In this document: positions 25,209-34,052 of the stretch, one piece after another
How positions within the stretch are numbered: position 1 is the stretch's first letter
How the letters are laid out: every line of letters starts with the position of its first letter
Assembly (NCBI RefSeq): GCF_002897035.1
Contig: NZ_BAUX01000007.1
Coordinates: 124,001 to 188,000, forward strand
Direction: 5' to 3'
Length of the DNA stretch: 64,000 nt
DNA from: Methylopila sp. Yamaguchi
GTDB lineage: Bacteria > Pseudomonadota > Alphaproteobacteria > Rhizobiales > Methylopilaceae
Program-made: the position numbers and the translations under genes
Notes under the pieces: generated by a model
Seen by the model: only the letters and a program-made list of their open reading frames with translations
What the model was told of the DNA's origin: nothing
Database searches by the model: none

Positions 25209-26198
25209 TCATAACCCTTCGATCGTCGCGATCGTCGCTTCGTCCAGCGTCACCCCTTCGGCGGCGGCCTTGGCGCGGGCGGTGATGCGCCTCGATCCCG
25301 GCAGGCGGGCGCCGTCCTGGGACTCGACCGCCTCCGCGAGCACGGCGAAGCGCTCCGGGCCAGAGCCGGAGAATGCCGCGGGGTCGATGGCGATGATCAG
25401 CTGGCCGACGTCGGGCGGACCGCCGGTCCCGTCGAACATCGAGGAAGCCTCGTGGCCGAAGCTCGCGCCGACGAGGCCGGCGGCCAGCAGCTCCACCATC
25501 ATGGCGAGCGTCGCGCCCTTGGCGTCGCCGGCGGGGACCATGGTTCCGGCGAGCGCCGCCGCGGCGTCTGTGGTGGGCCGCCCTTCGGCGTCGAAGGCCC
25601 AACCCTCGGGGATCGGCTCGCCGCGCTGGTGCGCCGCCATGATGTTGCCGCGCGCGACCTTGGAGACCGACATGTCGATCACCACAGGCTCCCGGCCCGG
25701 CAGCGGGCAGGCGAAGGCGATGGGGTTGGTGCCGAACAGCGGGACCTTGCCGCCCCAGGGCGCGATCGAGGCCGGGGCGTTCGCGACCATCAGCGCGACG
25801 AGGCCCCGCTCCGCGAGCGCCTCGACGGTGTGGCCGGCGGCGCCGCAGTGGTTCGAGCGGCGGATCGCGGCCGCCGCGATCCCCTGCTCCGCAGCGGCCG
25901 CCGGCAGGGCCTCGATCGCGAGCGTCAGCGCGGGATAGGCGAAGCCGTGGGCGGCGTCGATCGCCAGCACGCCGGGGCGGGGCCGGGTCAGGGTCGGCGT
26001 GACCTTGCCGTCGACCTTGCCCGCGCGGAGATGCGTCACGTAGGGCAGCACGCGGGCGAGGCCGTGGCCCTTGAGCCCGTCGGCCTCTGACGCCACCAAC
26101 GCTTGCGCGACGCGGGCCGCGACCTCCTCCCGCGCGCCGTTGCGGAGAAACGCGGTCGCGGCGAGGGCGTGGGCCTCGGCGAGTGAGAGCTGCGGCAT
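25209..26198 (-). CDS. Malate/L-lactate dehydrogenase (LDH2) family oxidoreductase
   Basis: A 329-residue NAD(P)-dependent oxidoreductase of the LDH2/MDG2 family, whose members reduce or oxidise 2-hydroxy or 2-imino acids. Conserved elements include SEADGLKGHGLARVLPYV (about 33-52), with the His of DGxxxHG; AIRRSNHCGAAGHTVEAL (about 111-128), where SNHCGAAG is the family motif; PLFGTNPIAFACP; and VVIDMSVSKVARGNI. The exact substrate is unclear (malate, lactate, sulfolactate, ureidoglycolate and others are used). It starts 18 bases after the fbpC-like gene on the same strand and could be co-transcribed with the iron transporter, though no functional link is obvious. Confidence 0.87.
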   Translation of the reverse strand: MPQLSLAEAHALAATAFLRNGAREEVAARVAQALVASEADGLKGHGLARVLPYVTHLRAGKVDGKVTPTLTRPRPGVLAIDAAHGFAYPALTLAIEALPAAAAEQGIAAAAIRRSNHCGAAGHTVEALAERGLVALMVANAPASIAPWGGKVPLFGTNPIAFACPLPGREPVVIDMSVSKVARGNIMAAHQRGEPIPEGWAFDAEGRPTTDAAAALAGTMVPAGDAKGATLAMMVELLAAGLVGASFGHEASSMFDGTGGPPDVGQLIIAIDPAAFSGSGPERFAVLAEAVESQDGARLPGSRRITARAKAAAEGVTLDEATIATIEGL

Positions 26199-26216
26199 GC
26201 GGAAGGCCTTTGCGGA

Positions 26217-27245
26217 TCAGGAAGGGCGGAAGGCGACGCAGGGACCGGCGATCGCGAGATGCACGAGGCCCGAGGCGTCGGCCTCGAAGGCGGCGGGCGC
26301 GCGTACGTCCAGGCGCCGGTCGTCCACAACCACTGTGAGCAGGCTGTGGTCGCCGCGGAAGCTCATGTCCACCACTTTGGCCGCGCGTCCGGCGTCGGAG
26401 GCGGCGAGCACGATCTGCTCCGGCCGCAGGCAGAGCGACGCGCGGCCGTTAACACCCTCCGCTCGCTTGCCGATATCCGCGTCCCCGAGCGGCGTCGTCG
26501 CCCGGCCGGCGGAGACCGTCGCCTCCAGGAAGATCGCGGCGCCGGTGATGCGCGCGACCTCGGGGCTCGCCGGCGTGAGATAGACCGTGCGCGGGTCCGC
26601 GGCCTGGGCGATGCGCCCGGCGTGCATCACGGCCACGAGGTCGGCGGAGGCGAAGGCCTCTTCCGGGTCGTGCGTCACCAGGATGGCGGAGGCCCGGGTG
26701 CGCCGGAGCGTGGCGGCGACGTCGGCGGCGACCGCGCGGCGGAGGTCGAGGTCGAGACCGTTGAACGGCTCGTCCAGCACCACCAGTCTCGGCCGGGGCG
26801 CGAGAGCCCGCGCCAGCGCGACCCGCTGCTGCTGGCCGCCGGACAGCTGGTGGGGATAGCGGTCGCCGAGCGCCGCGCAGCCGACGAGGGTGAGCGCCTC
26901 GGCGATCCGCGCCGGCGTGCGGTCCTTCCGCGCGAGCCCAAAGCCGACGTTGCCGGCGACGGTGAGGTGCGGGAACAGCGCGCCTTCCTGCGGCACGTAG
27001 CCCACGCGGCGCTTCTCCGCCGGCTCGTGCCGCCCCTCGCCTGAGACGACCTCGCCGTCGATGGCGATCGACCCGCCGTCGACCCTATCGAACCCCGCGA
27101 TCAACCGCAGCAGCGTGGTCTTCCCGCAGCCCGAAGGCCCAAGCAGCGCCGCGATCCGGCCGTCGCCGACCGCAAGGTCGACGCCGTTCAGCACCGGATG
27201 GCCGGCGTAGGCCTTGACAACGTTCGAGACGACGACGCTTCGCAT
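26217..27245 (-). CDS. fbpC: Iron(III) ABC transporter, ATP-binding protein
   Basis: A 342-residue ATPase powering ferric-iron import. Walker A is GPSGCGKTT at about 36-44, the Q-loop is VGYVPQEGALFPHLTV, the signature LSGGQQQRVALARAL at about 130, Walker B LVVLDEPFNGLD, and the switch His is in LVTHDPEEAF. The C-terminal 110 residues form a TOBE-like regulatory domain. It has the usual FbpC length. The ATG shares one base with the permease stop (TGATG), and the gene completes an fbpABC set transcribed leftwards from 29805. Confidence 0.92.
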   Translation of the reverse strand: MRSVVVSNVVKAYAGHPVLNGVDLAVGDGRIAALLGPSGCGKTTLLRLIAGFDRVDGGSIAIDGEVVSGEGRHEPAEKRRVGYVPQEGALFPHLTVAGNVGFGLARKDRTPARIAEALTLVGCAALGDRYPHQLSGGQQQRVALARALAPRPRLVVLDEPFNGLDLDLRRAVAADVAATLRRTRASAILVTHDPEEAFASADLVAVMHAGRIAQAADPRTVYLTPASPEVARITGAAIFLEATVSAGRATTPLGDADIGKRAEGVNGRASLCLRPEQIVLAASDAGRAAKVVDMSFRGDHSLLTVVVDDRRLDVRAPAAFEADASGLVHLAIAGPCVAFRPS

Positions 27246-28789
27246 CAGAGGTCGTGGAGCTCCAGGCTGCGGCGCGTGAACACGTAGACGGGCAGGGCCG
27301 AAAGCGCCACCAGCAGCGCAGCGAAAGGGGCCGCTGCGGCGTACTGTCCATCGTTCGCCCGCGACCAGACCTCGGTCGCCAGCGTGGTCACGCCGATCGG
27401 CGCGAGCAGCAGCGTCGCCGTCAGCTCCCGCACGAGCTCCAGCGTCATCAGCGCAAGCGACGCCCCGACGCCGGGGAGGATGTTGGGCAGCGTCACGGTC
27501 GCGAAGGCCATGAGCGGCCCCCGGCCGAGGCTGCGCGCGACCTCCTCGAGGCCGGGCGGCGCGAGCTCCACCGAGGCACGGAGCGCCGACTGGGCGAGCG
27601 GCAGGAACAGAACGGCGTAGGCCGCGAACAGCAGCGCGGTGGTCTGGTAGAGCGCGGGCACGTAGCGGATGGCGAAGAAGGTCAGCGCCAGCGCCACCAC
27701 CAGACCGGGCAGGCCGTGGACCACGTAGGGCAGCCGGTCGAGCAGCGCCGTCAGGGGGCTTCGCCTGCGGGTCGCGGCCAGCACGAGCGGCAGCGCGAGC
27801 GCGGTGACGATGACGGCGCCGGGAAGCGCAAGGCCGAGCGAGCCTTCGACCGCCGGCCAGATGTCGACGACGCCGCGCGCCGCGGAACGTCCCACCGCGA
27901 GCCAGTAGGCCAGCATGCCCGCCGGAACGCCTGTGCCAAGCGCCACGAGGACGGCGAAGGCCACGACGACGAAGGGCTTCAGCCGCCCGAGGGCGAGCAG
28001 CCGCGGTTCGCGGCGGCCGCCCCGGCCGCTTCGGGCGAAGCGCACGCCGCGCCGAAGCCGCATCTCGAACAGAGCCGCCGGGAGGCTGAGCGCCAGAAGC
28101 ACCGCCGATTGCAGGGCGGCGGTCGAGCTGTCGAACTGGAGCTCATAGGAGGCGAAGATCGCGGTCGTGAAGGTCTGCACCCGCAACAGCGCCAACGCGC
28201 CGAACTCCGCCAGCATGTGGGTGAGCGCGAGCAGCGCCCCCGCCCCCAGCGCCGGCCAGACCTGCGGCAGCGCGACCCCGAAGAAGGCGCGCCACGGGCC
28301 GCGGCCGAGCGAGCGCGCCACGTCCTCATAGGCCGGGTCCATGCTGCGGAGCGCCGCGGCCACCGGCAGATAGACAAGCGGGTAGTGCGACAGCGACAGG
28401 ATCAGGACGGCGCCGCCCATGCCCTGGAACGCGACGTCGAGCGAGGCCCAGGCGAAGCTCGCAACAAAGGCGGGGATCGCGAGCGGGAGCGCCAGCAGGA
28501 TGCGCCAGGCGCTCCGTCCCGGCAGGTCGCAGCGCTCCACCACCCATGCGCAGGCGACGCCGAGGACCGCGGAGATCGCCGTCACCGTCAGCGAGAGCGT
28601 CAGCGTGTTGACCAAAAGCTCCAGCGTGCGGGGCCGCAGGAGCTCGCCCGTCACGCCCGCGGCCCCGACGCCCCAGGCCCGCAGCGCGACATAGCCGAGC
28701 GGCAGCGCGATCAGCAGGCAGGTCGGAGCCGCGGCGAGCAGCAGCCAGACCGGCGTCCCTGGGCCGCGCCGCGGAAGCGCGAGACTCAC
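27245..28789 (-). CDS. fbpB: Iron(III) ABC transporter, permease
   Basis: A 514-residue membrane protein made of two homologous halves, each with about six helices, as in FbpB/SfuB permeases. Each half has the EAA-type loop that contacts the ATPase: AYEDVARSLGRGPWRAFFGVALPQVWPAL in the first half and GLEEVARSLGRGPLMAFATVTLPNILPGV in the second. The fused arrangement of two permease units is normal for this family. It overlaps the binding-protein gene by 4 bases upstream and shares one base with the ATPase gene downstream. Confidence 0.92.
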   Translation of the reverse strand: MSLALPRRGPGTPVWLLLAAAPTCLLIALPLGYVALRAWGVGAAGVTGELLRPRTLELLVNTLTLSLTVTAISAVLGVACAWVVERCDLPGRSAWRILLALPLAIPAFVASFAWASLDVAFQGMGGAVLILSLSHYPLVYLPVAAALRSMDPAYEDVARSLGRGPWRAFFGVALPQVWPALGAGALLALTHMLAEFGALALLRVQTFTTAIFASYELQFDSSTAALQSAVLLALSLPAALFEMRLRRGVRFARSGRGGRREPRLLALGRLKPFVVVAFAVLVALGTGVPAGMLAYWLAVGRSAARGVVDIWPAVEGSLGLALPGAVIVTALALPLVLAATRRRSPLTALLDRLPYVVHGLPGLVVALALTFFAIRYVPALYQTTALLFAAYAVLFLPLAQSALRASVELAPPGLEEVARSLGRGPLMAFATVTLPNILPGVGASLALMTLELVRELTATLLLAPIGVTTLATEVWSRANDGQYAAAAPFAALLVALSALPVYVFTRRSLELHDL

Positions 28790-29805
28790 GCCAGGCCCGC
28801 CTCGCGCTGCAGGGCGAGCGCCTCGGCGGCGTCGCTGACGTCGTCCGGCGTCAGGTCGGGCGGGTCGAGCTCGGAGAGCGGCTTGAGCTTGTAGGGCGAG
28901 ACCACACCCGGCCGCACCGGATACTCGGCGACGGCGTCGACGATCGCCTGCTGCCCCTCAGCGCCGGTCATGAAGGCGACGAAGCGCTGCGCCAGCTCCG
29001 GCTTGCGGCTGGAGGCGAGCACGCCGGCGGCCGACAGCGTCACCAGCGCGCCCGGGTCCTTGGCCCCGAGGTAGTGCAGCTGGCAGCGCATGTTCTCCTC
29101 GCCGATCTCGTCGGCGACCGCGTACCAGTAGTAGCTGTTGACCAGCGCGGTCGCGATCTCGCCCCGCTGCACCGCCTGCACGGCGGCGACGTTGCCGTTG
29201 TAAATCCGGCCGTTGTCCTTCAGGCCCTTGAGCCAGGCGATCGCGGCGTTGCGGCCGCGGAGCTTCACGATCGCGAGCGCCTGGCTCTGGAACTCGCCGC
29301 TGGTCGGCACGTAGGCCACGCGGTCCTTCCAGGCGGGGGTGGCGTAGTCCAGCACGGAGGTCGGCAGCTCGGAGGGCGTCACTTGCTTCGCGTCGTAGGC
29401 CACCACGCGGCAGCGGGCGGTCACGCCAATCCAGCGGCCGTCGTTCGCGGCGTAGGTCGCCGGGATCTGCCGCAGGGTCTCCGCCGCGACCGGCGCCAGC
29501 AGCCTGCGCGCCGCGAGCGTGGTCACCGGGGCGGTCTCTTCCGAGAAGAACACGTCCGCGGGCGAGGCCGAGCCTTCCTCAATGATCTGGTTCGCGAGCT
29601 GAGCGCTGCCGCCCTTGCGGATCGCCACCTGCACGCCAGTCGCGGCCATGAAGGCCTGCACCACGGCGGTGGCGGGCTCGGCGTGCTGGCCGTTGTAGAG
29701 CGTCAGAACGTCGGCCGCCTTGGCGCGCGGCGCAACCGGGGAGACCGTAACGGCGCCCAGGGCCATGCCGGCGCGCAGCAGAGCTCGCCTGTCCAGCCGG
29801 CTCAT
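28786..29805 (-). CDS. fbpA: Iron(III) ABC transporter, periplasmic binding protein
   Basis: A 339-residue class II binding protein with a Tat-like signal (MSRLDRRALLRAGMALGAVT). Mature-protein motifs of ferric-binding proteins are visible: LTLYNGQHAEPA, with the His and Glu iron ligands, and ALVNSYYWYAVADE, with the tandem Tyr that coordinates Fe3+. It delivers iron to the FbpB/FbpC importer. The start ATG is at 29805-29803, with GAGGGA 5 bases upstream. Upstream lies a TTGACA and an interrupted palindrome that overlaps both the probable -10 and the ribosome-binding site, consistent with iron-regulated expression. Confidence 0.92.
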   Translation of the reverse strand: MSRLDRRALLRAGMALGAVTVSPVAPRAKAADVLTLYNGQHAEPATAVVQAFMAATGVQVAIRKGGSAQLANQIIEEGSASPADVFFSEETAPVTTLAARRLLAPVAAETLRQIPATYAANDGRWIGVTARCRVVAYDAKQVTPSELPTSVLDYATPAWKDRVAYVPTSGEFQSQALAIVKLRGRNAAIAWLKGLKDNGRIYNGNVAAVQAVQRGEIATALVNSYYWYAVADEIGEENMRCQLHYLGAKDPGALVTLSAAGVLASSRKPELAQRFVAFMTGAEGQQAIVDAVAEYPVRPGVVSPYKLKPLSELDPPDLTPDDVSDAAEALALQREAGLA

Positions 29806-29874
29806 TAGAATCCCTCTAAACGACTGCGTTTGCTCACGAAGTCGTTAGAGCGCCCCTTTGCGCGCCGCTGTCAA
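29804..29874 (-). promoter_or_regulatory. Promoter and palindromic operator or hairpin of fbpABC
   Basis: Read leftwards: a TTGACA -35 (29874-29869), a TCTAAC -10-like hexamer (29849-29844), then CTCTAACGACT (29850-29840) inverted against AGTCGTTTAGAG (29825-29814) with a 14-base spacer. Next comes TTTAGAGGGATTCTAAT, which contains the ribosome-binding site and abuts the ATG. That 17-mer matches 12 of 14 positions of an Irr-type box (TTTAGAA-N3-TTCTAAA, from memory). The inverted repeat could be a regulator site or an RNA hairpin controlling translation. Confidence 0.5.
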
Positions 29875-29915
29875 CCGTCAGCGCCGGCTTCCCTCCGCTG
29901 CTGAGAGGCGCAGCA

Positions 29916-30836
29916 TTAGGACAGCCAGAGCTCCAGCGTGCCGCGCCGGGGCGGCGCGCCATACCGGCGGAAGTCCTGGGCCCGGGGAGCGACGCCGACC
30001 GCGCCTTCGACGGCGCGGCTCAGGGCGCCGAGCGAACCCCGATCGGCGTCATAGAAGTAGCGCATCGCGTCCTGGCGCACCGGGAAGGGCACGCCGCGGA
30101 TGCCGGCGACTGCGACGCCCTCGCGCTCGAGCTCCGCCGCGACCGCGCGCGCCCGGGCGATGGCGCGGGCGTCCGACGCGCGCACATGGATGAACACTCG
30201 CACTGATCCCACGGCTTCGGCCGTCAGCGGAGCGTCGACAATCGCGGCCGAGCGGGCGGGCTCATCACGCTCTGTGGAGACGCGGGCGACCGTCGGTTCC
30301 TGATCCGTCCGCGCGGCTCGCGCGACCGGCGCTTCGCCGGCCTCGTCGGCGGGCGCTTCCGCGACGTTCGGTTCGGCCTCGTCTGATCGGGCCGGGGCTT
30401 CCGCCTGCGCTGCGGGCTGCTCTGGGGCCGAGAGCGGCGCTGCGAGCTCGGCGACCTCGCGTTTCAGAGCGTCGCGCTGGCGCTCCAGCTCGGCCAGTTC
30501 ACGCTCCACGACCGCCTTGCGCGCGGCGTCGTCGAGGCGCTTCGCCTCACGCCGGGCCGCTTCGTCCGCCGCTCGCTCGCGCTCGGCGTCCAGAGCGGCG
30601 TTCTTCTGTTCGGTGGCAGGCGCGGCGGCGGTTTTCGCCGGGGCGGGCGACGCGTCGCGCTCAATCAAACTCGAGCCGGCGTAGGCCGCGGCCAGCGACG
30701 TCGCGCTTACGACGCCGAGGACAAGCGCGACGCGTCTAAGGCGACGACCGGCCGTCGTAGCGGAGCGCCGGCGCAACGGGTCGCCGCCCATGGTGGTTGC
30801 AGGAACGCGGCTCTGGCCTTTCACGCTGTTGGACAT
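29916..30836 (-). CDS. Envelope protein with coiled coil and LytR_C-like domain
   Basis: A 306-residue protein of unknown function. A basic cytoplasmic N-terminus (1-36) leads to a membrane helix (about 37-57, RVALVLGVVSATSLAAAYAG). Residues about 75-130 are a charged coiled coil (ALDAERERAADEAARREAK), followed by a Pro/Ala/Glu-rich linker (130-210). The C-terminal 90 residues (VRVFIHVRASDARAIARARAVAAELEREGV, then RYFYDADRGSLGALSRAV) have the pattern of the LytR C-terminal domain found in periplasmic proteins. A role in the cell envelope is plausible but unproven. ATG 30836 is chosen; the ATG at 30791 is also possible. Confidence 0.6.
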   Translation of the reverse strand: MSNSVKGQSRVPATTMGGDPLRRRSATTAGRRLRRVALVLGVVSATSLAAAYAGSSLIERDASPAPAKTAAAPATEQKNAALDAERERAADEAARREAKRLDDAARKAVVERELAELERQRDALKREVAELAAPLSAPEQPAAQAEAPARSDEAEPNVAEAPADEAGEAPVARAARTDQEPTVARVSTERDEPARSAAIVDAPLTAEAVGSVRVFIHVRASDARAIARARAVAAELEREGVAVAGIRGVPFPVRQDAMRYFYDADRGSLGALSRAVEGAVGVAPRAQDFRRYGAPPRRGTLELWLS

Positions 30837-30924
30837 GCTCGTGCTCCGGGGCTTTCGGCCCGCTCGTCTCGCCCTTTCCTTTGATATAGGACGCGCGAGT
30901 CCCACGCCGAGCCCCTGCCGTCGA

Positions 30925-32094
30925 TCAAAGACCCGACGCGCAGCGCTCCGCGAGCCGCTCGAGGAAGCGTTCGAGCGCAACCAGCTGGGAGACCTCGAGG
31001 AATTCGTCGGTCGTATGCGCCTGGGCGATCGAGCCCGGCCCGCAGACGACCGTCGGCACGCCCGCGCGCTGAAAATGTCCGGCCTCGGTGCCGTAGGACA
31101 CGGCGAAGGAGCGGTTTTGGCCCGCGAGCGCGAAAGCGAGCGTTTCTGCGGGAGACCCTGGCTCGGGCGCGAGCTCCGGCACCACGACCAGCGCGGTCGT
31201 CACCACGTCGGCCTCGGGCGCCGTGTCGCGCAGCGAGGGAAGCACGTGACGGCGCGCGAAGTCGGCGAGCCGCGCGGGCGGTCCCGCGCCGTCGAAGCCC
31301 GGAAGCCCGCGGAAGCCCCAAGAGATGCGGCAGCGCTCCGGTACGATATTGCTCGCCTCGCCGCCTTGCACGAGGCCCACCGTGATGGTGCTCTCCGCGG
31401 GCGTGAAGCGGCCGGAGGGGTCGCCGTCCATGGCGAGGGCCTCGCGCATGTGGTCGAGCTCGACGAGCAGCTTTCCCGCGGCCAGCACGGCGTTGGCTCC
31501 GAGCTGCGGCATGCTGGCGTGCGACGATCGCCCGGTCACGACGGTATCGAAGGCGTAGACGCTCTTGTGCGCGTCGACGACCGTCATCTCGGTCGGCTCG
31601 CCCACGAGGCAAAGCTTCGGCCTCGGCAGATCGACGCCGAACCGCGCGATCGTCCCCTCCACGCCGATGCAGCCGACCTCCTCGTCGTAGGAGAAGATCA
31701 GGTGGATCGGGGTCGCGAGGTCCGCCGCCAGAAAGCGCGGGACTGCCGCAAGCACGCCCGCGAGATAGCCCTTCATGTCGCAGGCCCCGCGGCCGTAGAG
31801 CCGGCCGTCGCGCTCCACCAGAGTGAAGGGGTCCGAGGTCCACCGCTGGCCCGCCGCCGGCACCACGTCGGTGTGGCCCGAGAGCAGGACGCCGGAGCCG
31901 TCCGCCGGACCGATGGTGGCGAACAGCGCCGCTTTCGTCCCGGTCGCGTCCGGCGTCCGCACGGAGGCGACGCCGACGGAGGCCAGCAACGCCTCGACGT
32001 AGCCGATCAGAGGCAGGTTCGATTTCGAGCTGACGGTGTCGAAGGCGACAAGGCGCGCGAGGATCTCGCGCGCGTCCGGAAAGGCGGCTGTCAT
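30925..32094 (-). CDS. argE: Acetylornithine deacetylase (ArgE) family M20 hydrolase
   Basis: A 389-residue zinc-dependent M20 deacetylase. Metal-binding and catalytic motifs are LLSGHTDVVPA (His and Asp), GRGACDMKGYLAG (bridging Asp), FSYDEEVGCIGVE (catalytic Glu pair), CLVGEPTEM (Glu) and QAHTTDEFLEV (C-terminal His). Between them lies the dimerisation domain (HKSVYAFDTVVTGRSSHAS). It would release acetate from N2-acetylornithine in arginine synthesis. Related M20 enzymes acting on other N-acyl amino acids cannot be excluded. It starts 10 bases after the apaG stop on the same strand. Confidence 0.85.
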   Translation of the reverse strand: MTAAFPDAREILARLVAFDTVSSKSNLPLIGYVEALLASVGVASVRTPDATGTKAALFATIGPADGSGVLLSGHTDVVPAAGQRWTSDPFTLVERDGRLYGRGACDMKGYLAGVLAAVPRFLAADLATPIHLIFSYDEEVGCIGVEGTIARFGVDLPRPKLCLVGEPTEMTVVDAHKSVYAFDTVVTGRSSHASMPQLGANAVLAAGKLLVELDHMREALAMDGDPSGRFTPAESTITVGLVQGGEASNIVPERCRISWGFRGLPGFDGAGPPARLADFARRHVLPSLRDTAPEADVVTTALVVVPELAPEPGSPAETLAFALAGQNRSFAVSYGTEAGHFQRAGVPTVVCGPGSIAQAHTTDEFLEVSQLVALERFLERLAERCASGL

Positions 32095-32104
32095 GGCCGC
32101 GAGG

Positions 32105-32536
32105 TCAGTGCAGGGTGCGGACGGCGTGCGGACTTTCCAGCGCGAAGGCCGGGATCGCCACCTCGAACGGCTGACCGGCGTCGGTCTGCATCTGGTAGGC
32201 GCCGACCATGATGCCGGACGGCGTCGGAAGAGGCGCGCCGCTGGTGTAGGTGTAGGACTGGCCCGGCGGCAGAAGCGGCTGCTCGCCGACGACGCCAGGC
32301 CCCCGCACCTCTTCGGTGCGGCCGCGGCCGTCGATGATGCGCCAATGCCGCGCGACCAACCGCACCGTCTCCTCGCCCTCGTTCACGATCTCGACTGTAT
32401 AGGCGAAGACGTAGCGCTCCTCTTCCGGCGCGGACTCGCCGGGCATGTAGCGCGGTTGCACGGTCACGCGGATGGCCCGCGTCACCGCGGTCCAGCTGTG
32501 GTCGTCGTTCGATTCCAAGGGCGCGGACGTGCTCAT
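32105..32536 (-). CDS. apaG: ApaG-domain protein
   Basis: A 143-residue ApaG (DUF525) protein of fibronectin-III-like fold. The diagnostic stretches are VTVQPRYMPGESAPEEERYVFAYTVEIVNEGEETVRLVARHWRIIDGRGRTEEVRGPGVVGEQP and the downstream SGIMVGAYQM pattern, seen here without gaps. ApaG has been linked to Co2+/Mg2+ tolerance and diadenosine tetraphosphate metabolism in Enterobacteria, but its biochemical role is unsettled. ATG 32536 gives the usual start MSTSAP; the ATG at 32557 adds seven residues. It precedes argE by 10 bases in the same direction. Confidence 0.92.
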   Translation of the reverse strand: MSTSAPLESNDDHSWTAVTRAIRVTVQPRYMPGESAPEEERYVFAYTVEIVNEGEETVRLVARHWRIIDGRGRTEEVRGPGVVGEQPLLPPGQSYTYTSGAPLPTPSGIMVGAYQMQTDAGQPFEVAIPAFALESPHAVRTLH

Positions 32537-32844
32537 TCCCGCAGCATAAGCTCCCACGCGCGCAGGCCGTCAACTGTCCCGCCGTCGCGGGCGCGGTCCA
32601 GGCGCTCCCCGGTCACGTTTTCGGCATCAGGCATACAGAACGCCACTTCGCGACGAACGGATACCCCCTCCTCCCTTGATCGCCATGTTGCGGTCACATT
32701 TACTGACGCTCGCGAACCGCCAGGAGCCGGAAACCGGCCAAGAAGGAGCGGACGCGAGGGAAACGCCAGGATAAGCGCAACCGCGCTCATCCGAACCGCT
32801 GCGAGGGGGCCGCCGGCCCTGTCGTCGCGTCAGGGGAGGACCAC
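32537..32844. other. Divergent region between apaG and the TRAP genes
   Basis: These 308 bases must hold the promoters for apaG (leftwards) and the TRAP operon (rightwards). A less GC-rich patch at about 32660-32710 is the best candidate. I see no clear operator. The 85-codon frame on the minus strand (32533-32790) lacks a ribosome-binding site and family resemblance and is not called. Confidence 0.45.
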
Positions 32845-33975
32845 ATGACCGAAACGACCGACGCCCGAGATGCGCCCGAAGCCGGGCGCAGTCGGCGGCG
32901 CTTTCTCGCCGCCGGCGCAGCCGCCGTGGCTGGCGGCGTCGCGGCCCCCTCCGTGGTGAGGGCGCAAGCCGCGGTGCGGCTTAAGTTCCAGTCGACTTGG
33001 CCGAACAAGGACATCTTCCACGAGTTCGGGTCGGACTTCGTCAAGCGCGTCAACGAGATGGGCGCCGGACGGATCCAGCTCGAACTGCTGCAAGCGGGTG
33101 CCGTGGTGCCGGCGTTCCAGCTCCTGGACGCGGTCAACGCGGGCATCCTCGACGGCGGCCACGGCGTCTCGGCGTACTGGTACGGTAAGAACAAGGCCTT
33201 CTCCCTGTTCGGCACCGCGCCGCCCTTCGGCTGGAACGCCAACCAGCTGCTCGGCTGGATCAACTACGGCGGCGGCCAGCAGCTCTACGACGAACTCGTT
33301 CAGGGCGTCCTGAAGCTCAACGTGAAGGGCTTCCTCTCCGGACCGATGCCGTCGCAGCCGCTCGGCTGGTTCAAGAAGGAGATCAAGACCGCCGACGACC
33401 TCAAGGGCATCAAGTACCGCACGGTCGGGCTGTCGGCCGACGTGTTCAAGGAGATGGGCACCGGCGTCACCATCCTTCCGGGCGGCGAGATCGTGCCCGC
33501 GATCGACCGCGGCCTGATCGACGGCGCCGAGTTCAACAACCCGTCTTCGGACAAGGTGCTGGGCTTCGCCGACGTCTCCAAGATCTACATGGTCCAGAGC
33601 TACCATCAGGCGCTCGAGAGCTTCGAGATCCTGTTCAACAAGCGCAAGTTCGACGGGCTGCCGGCCGAAGTGCAGGCGATCATCAAGTACGCCGCCGAAG
33701 CCGCCTCGGCCGACATGTCGTGGAAGGCGCAGGACCGCTACTCGAAGGACCTCCAGGCCCTGAAGGACGCCGGCGTGAAGGTGCTGCCGACCCCGCGGCC
33801 GGTGCTGGAGGCTCAGCTCGCCGCCTGGGACAAGGTGATCGCCGCCCAGACAGACCCCTTCTTCCTCAAGGTCATCGAGAGCCAGAAGGCCTGGGTCAAG
33901 CGCGTGGTCGGTTTCACGCAGGAGTACGAGGTCGAGACCAAGCTCGCCTACGAGCACTTCTTCAAACAGGCCTGA
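32845..33975 (+). CDS. dctP: TRAP transporter substrate-binding protein
   Basis: A 376-residue periplasmic binding protein with a Tat signal (RSRRRFLAAGAAAVAGG, export after about residue 41). The mature part has DctP hallmarks: VRLKFQSTWPNKD, ADDLKGIKYRTVGLSADVFKEMGTGVTILPGGEIVPAIDRGLIDGAEFNNPSSD, and YHQALESFEILFNKRKFD. The subgroup resembles TakP-like proteins for 2-oxo or other carboxylic acids, judged by the KYRTVGLSADVFKEMG region, but the ligand is not certain. ATG 32845 follows GGGGAGGACCAC. The small and large permeases follow in order, separated by a strong hairpin. Confidence 0.9.
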   Translation: MTETTDARDAPEAGRSRRRFLAAGAAAVAGGVAAPSVVRAQAAVRLKFQSTWPNKDIFHEFGSDFVKRVNEMGAGRIQLELLQAGAVVPAFQLLDAVNAGILDGGHGVSAYWYGKNKAFSLFGTAPPFGWNANQLLGWINYGGGQQLYDELVQGVLKLNVKGFLSGPMPSQPLGWFKKEIKTADDLKGIKYRTVGLSADVFKEMGTGVTILPGGEIVPAIDRGLIDGAEFNNPSSDKVLGFADVSKIYMVQSYHQALESFEILFNKRKFDGLPAEVQAIIKYAAEAASADMSWKAQDRYSKDLQALKDAGVKVLPTPRPVLEAQLAAWDKVIAAQTDPFFLKVIESQKAWVKRVVGFTQEYEVETKLAYEHFFKQA

Positions 33976-33986
33976 CGGCCTTGATC

Positions 33987-34010
33987 GCGGCCGGCCTCCG
34001 GGCCGGCCGC
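33987..34010 (+). terminator. Perfect hairpin between dctP and dctQ
   Basis: A 10-bp perfect stem GCGGCCGGCC / GGCCGGCCGC with a 4-base loop, 11 bases after the dctP stop and 43 bases before dctQ. It probably limits read-through or protects the dctP mRNA, so that the binding protein exceeds the permeases. Confidence 0.55.
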
Positions 34011-34052
34011 GCCGTTTCCGTGGCGCTCCGCCTCCGGCCGAAGGCATGTCTC

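Noticed and set aside
32533-32790. 85-codon minus-strand frame between apaG and dctP
   Set aside because: No ribosome-binding site, no recognisable domain, and it overlaps the apaG start; it is treated as promoter region.
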